Positions 7,021 to 7,484 of a DNA stretch of 7,484 nt are shown here, piece after piece. Position 1 is the first letter of the stretch; every line of letters starts with the position of its first letter. The notes under the pieces are model-generated. The model was not told the origin of the DNA. It saw only the letters and a list, made by a program, of their open reading frames with translations, and ran no database searches. This stretch comes from DSNY01 sp016861185 (GTDB lineage Bacteria > Pseudomonadota > Gammaproteobacteria > Burkholderiales > Burkholderiaceae_F): the NCBI GenBank assembly GCA_030263275.1, contig SZOR01000157.1, positions 1-7,484 of the forward strand. The letters are read 5' to 3'. The position numbers and the translations under genes are program-made.

Positions 7021-7067
7021 GCGGCTCTTTTGAGCCGCATCAATTGCAGTGGCACGGAACCCGTGCC
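7021..7067. repeat. Two perfect short hairpins upstream of the operon
   Basis: The first inverted repeat is GCGGCTC / GAGCCGC with a TTTT loop (7021-7038). The second is GGCACGG / CCGTGCC with an AAC loop (7051-7067). Both have seven-base perfect arms. The first overlaps the FNR-like box, so the same bases could act as an operator in DNA and as a hairpin in RNA. Confidence 0.55.
7030..7043 (-). promoter_or_regulatory. FNR/DNR-type operator upstream of the DGC-nitronate monooxygenase-nnrS-sirB operon
   Basis: TTGAGccgcATCAA on the plus strand (TTGATgcggCTCAA on the minus strand) matches 9 of 10 fixed positions of the FNR/DNR/NnrR consensus TTGAT-N4-ATCAA. It lies 136 bases before the operon's first ATG (6894). 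A weak -10-like CAGACT (7002-7007 on the minus strand, 3 of 6) is centred 32 bases from the box, the geometry of an activator at -41.5. NnrS genes are commonly controlled by NO-responsive members of this regulator family, so the site makes biological sense. Which regulator binds cannot be told from the sequence. Confidence 0.58.
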
Positions 7068-7084
7068 AATGGGGGTACGCCTCT

Positions 7085-7256
7085 GCGCTCGGAGCGCATC
7101 AAACCCCCTCCTGAAAAGGGGGCCGGCGCATCAACCCCCTTCGAAGAGGGGCAGCCATCAAACCCCCCTTTGGAAAAGGGGGGGGCAGGGGGGATTTCGA
7201 TGCCGGCGCGGACCTCGGGAATCCTCCCTCGGTCCCCCTTCTTATTAAAGAGGGGA
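7085..7256. repeat. Cluster of C-run/G-run hairpins with a recurring CATCAA motif
   Basis: Three related units follow one another at 7097-7122, 7129-7151 and 7156-7185. Each begins CATCAA(A), then has five or six C, a short A/T-containing loop and four to eight G. The third has a perfect nine-base stem (CCCCCCTTT 7163-7171 with AAAGGGGGG 7175-7183) and is followed by a second run of six G (7188-7193). A small GCGCTC/GAGCGC dyad (7085-7097) precedes the first unit. A looser hairpin, TCCCC...GGGGA (7233-7256), lies about 27 bases past the carbonic anhydrase stop and may help end that transcript. The C-run/G-run form resembles dispersed intergenic palindromic repeats seen in several proteobacteria and cyanobacteria; that is from memory, not a search. 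Confidence 0.65.
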
Positions 7257-7282
7257 TGCAGAACGCTCCGTCGCGGCGGCGC

Positions 7283-7484
7283 TCAAACGTCCGGCTTCGA
7301 AAACCGCATCCAGTGCGACGCGTCGATCTCGGTGACGCTGCTGCCGGCCGCCGCGGCGGGAGCGGCGCGCGCGTTCGAATGCAATTCGTGCGGCACGAAG
7401 GCGCCCGCTTCGGCGTCGAACACCAGCACGCGGCCGTCCTCGATCACGTAGTACCAGCCGTGCAGGAACAGTTCGCCGGCGCGC
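7283..7484 (-). CDS. Beta-class carbonic anhydrase, C-terminal fragment (runs off the right edge)
   Basis: The visible part is the last 66 residues. It begins within GELFLHGWYYVIEDGRVLVF, which matches the last core strand and helix region of beta-class carbonic anhydrases, where an LHGW(Y/A)Y segment followed by a short beta strand and an acidic turn is characteristic. These zinc enzymes interconvert CO2 and bicarbonate in the cytoplasm. The zinc-binding Cys and His residues lie upstream, outside the window, so activity cannot be judged. After the core there is an Ala-rich tail of about 25 residues ending SKPDV, longer than the minimal fold needs. The stop is TGA at 7283-7285. The hairpin cluster follows. 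It is probably a separate transcription unit from the operon downstream. Confidence 0.78.
   Translation of the reverse strand, partial: RAGELFLHGWYYVIEDGRVLVFDAEAGAFVPHELHSNARAAPAAAAGSSVTEIDASHWMRFSKPDV

Larger units (their letters stand above)
6895..7282. other. 388-base non-coding region between the carbonic anhydrase and the operon
   Basis: No credible gene lies here; frames that cross it have low-complexity Arg/Pro/Gly-rich translations and no recognisable family. It holds the hairpin cluster, the paired short hairpins and the FNR-like box listed separately, and serves as the 3' region of the carbonic anhydrase gene and the promoter and leader of the operon. About 6905-7020 shows no feature I can name beyond a possible weak -10. 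Confidence 0.6.

Noticed and set aside
7097..7185. CRISPR-like array from three repeated units of about 30 bases
   Set aside because: The units are adjoining hairpins without unique spacers of regular length, the copies differ, and no cas gene is present.

Overview
The window is GC-rich DNA with dense minus-strand coding. Every gene I can support is on the minus strand, so the genetic order runs from right to left. The gene set (NnrS, a SirB-family membrane protein, a long-form nitronate monooxygenase, a beta-type carbonic anhydrase, a hemerythrin-like protein and a second-type Lon) and the FNR/DNR-like boxes suggest a high-GC proteobacterium with an oxygen-limited, nitrogen-oxide-handling lifestyle. 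A betaproteobacterium is my best guess. This placement is an impression from gene content, since there is no rRNA or other phylogenetic marker.

Layout from right to left: (1) 7283-7484 is the C-terminal end of a beta-class carbonic anhydrase that runs off the window. (2) 6895-7282 is a 388-base non-coding stretch with a series of short hairpins, three of them C-run/G-run units each preceded by CATCAA. It also holds a 9/10 match to the FNR/DNR operator at 7030-7043. (3) 3510-6894 is a compact four-gene operon: a DGC-domain cysteine-rich metal-binding protein, a nitronate monooxygenase-like flavoprotein (ATGA overlap), NnrS (63-base gap) and a SirB-family membrane protein (TGATG overlap). (4) 2775-3359 is a hemerythrin-like HHE protein behind its own FNR-like promoter. 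(5) 219-2615 is a full-length Lon-family protein. (6) 1-222 is the start of an unidentified membrane protein whose probable CTG start overlaps the Lon stop.

The middle block reads as a nitrogen-oxide stress module. NnrS is a membrane protein linked to nitric oxide tolerance. Nitronate monooxygenases oxidise toxic alkyl nitronates and release nitrite. Hemerythrin-like di-iron proteins bind oxygen or NO. FNR/DNR-type boxes stand before both transcription units. The joint role is inferred; the family assignments are well supported.

The most striking observation is in the Lon protein. Its AAA+ ATPase looks complete, but the lysine of the Ser-Lys proteolytic dyad is methionine (Met725), and the catalytic-serine motif is ARDAASAG instead of the usual PKDGPSAG. 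The serine-to-lysine spacing of 43 residues in E. coli Lon is conserved, so the substitution falls exactly on the catalytic lysine. This may be a protease-dead, ATP-driven Lon paralogue acting as an unfoldase, chaperone or binding factor.
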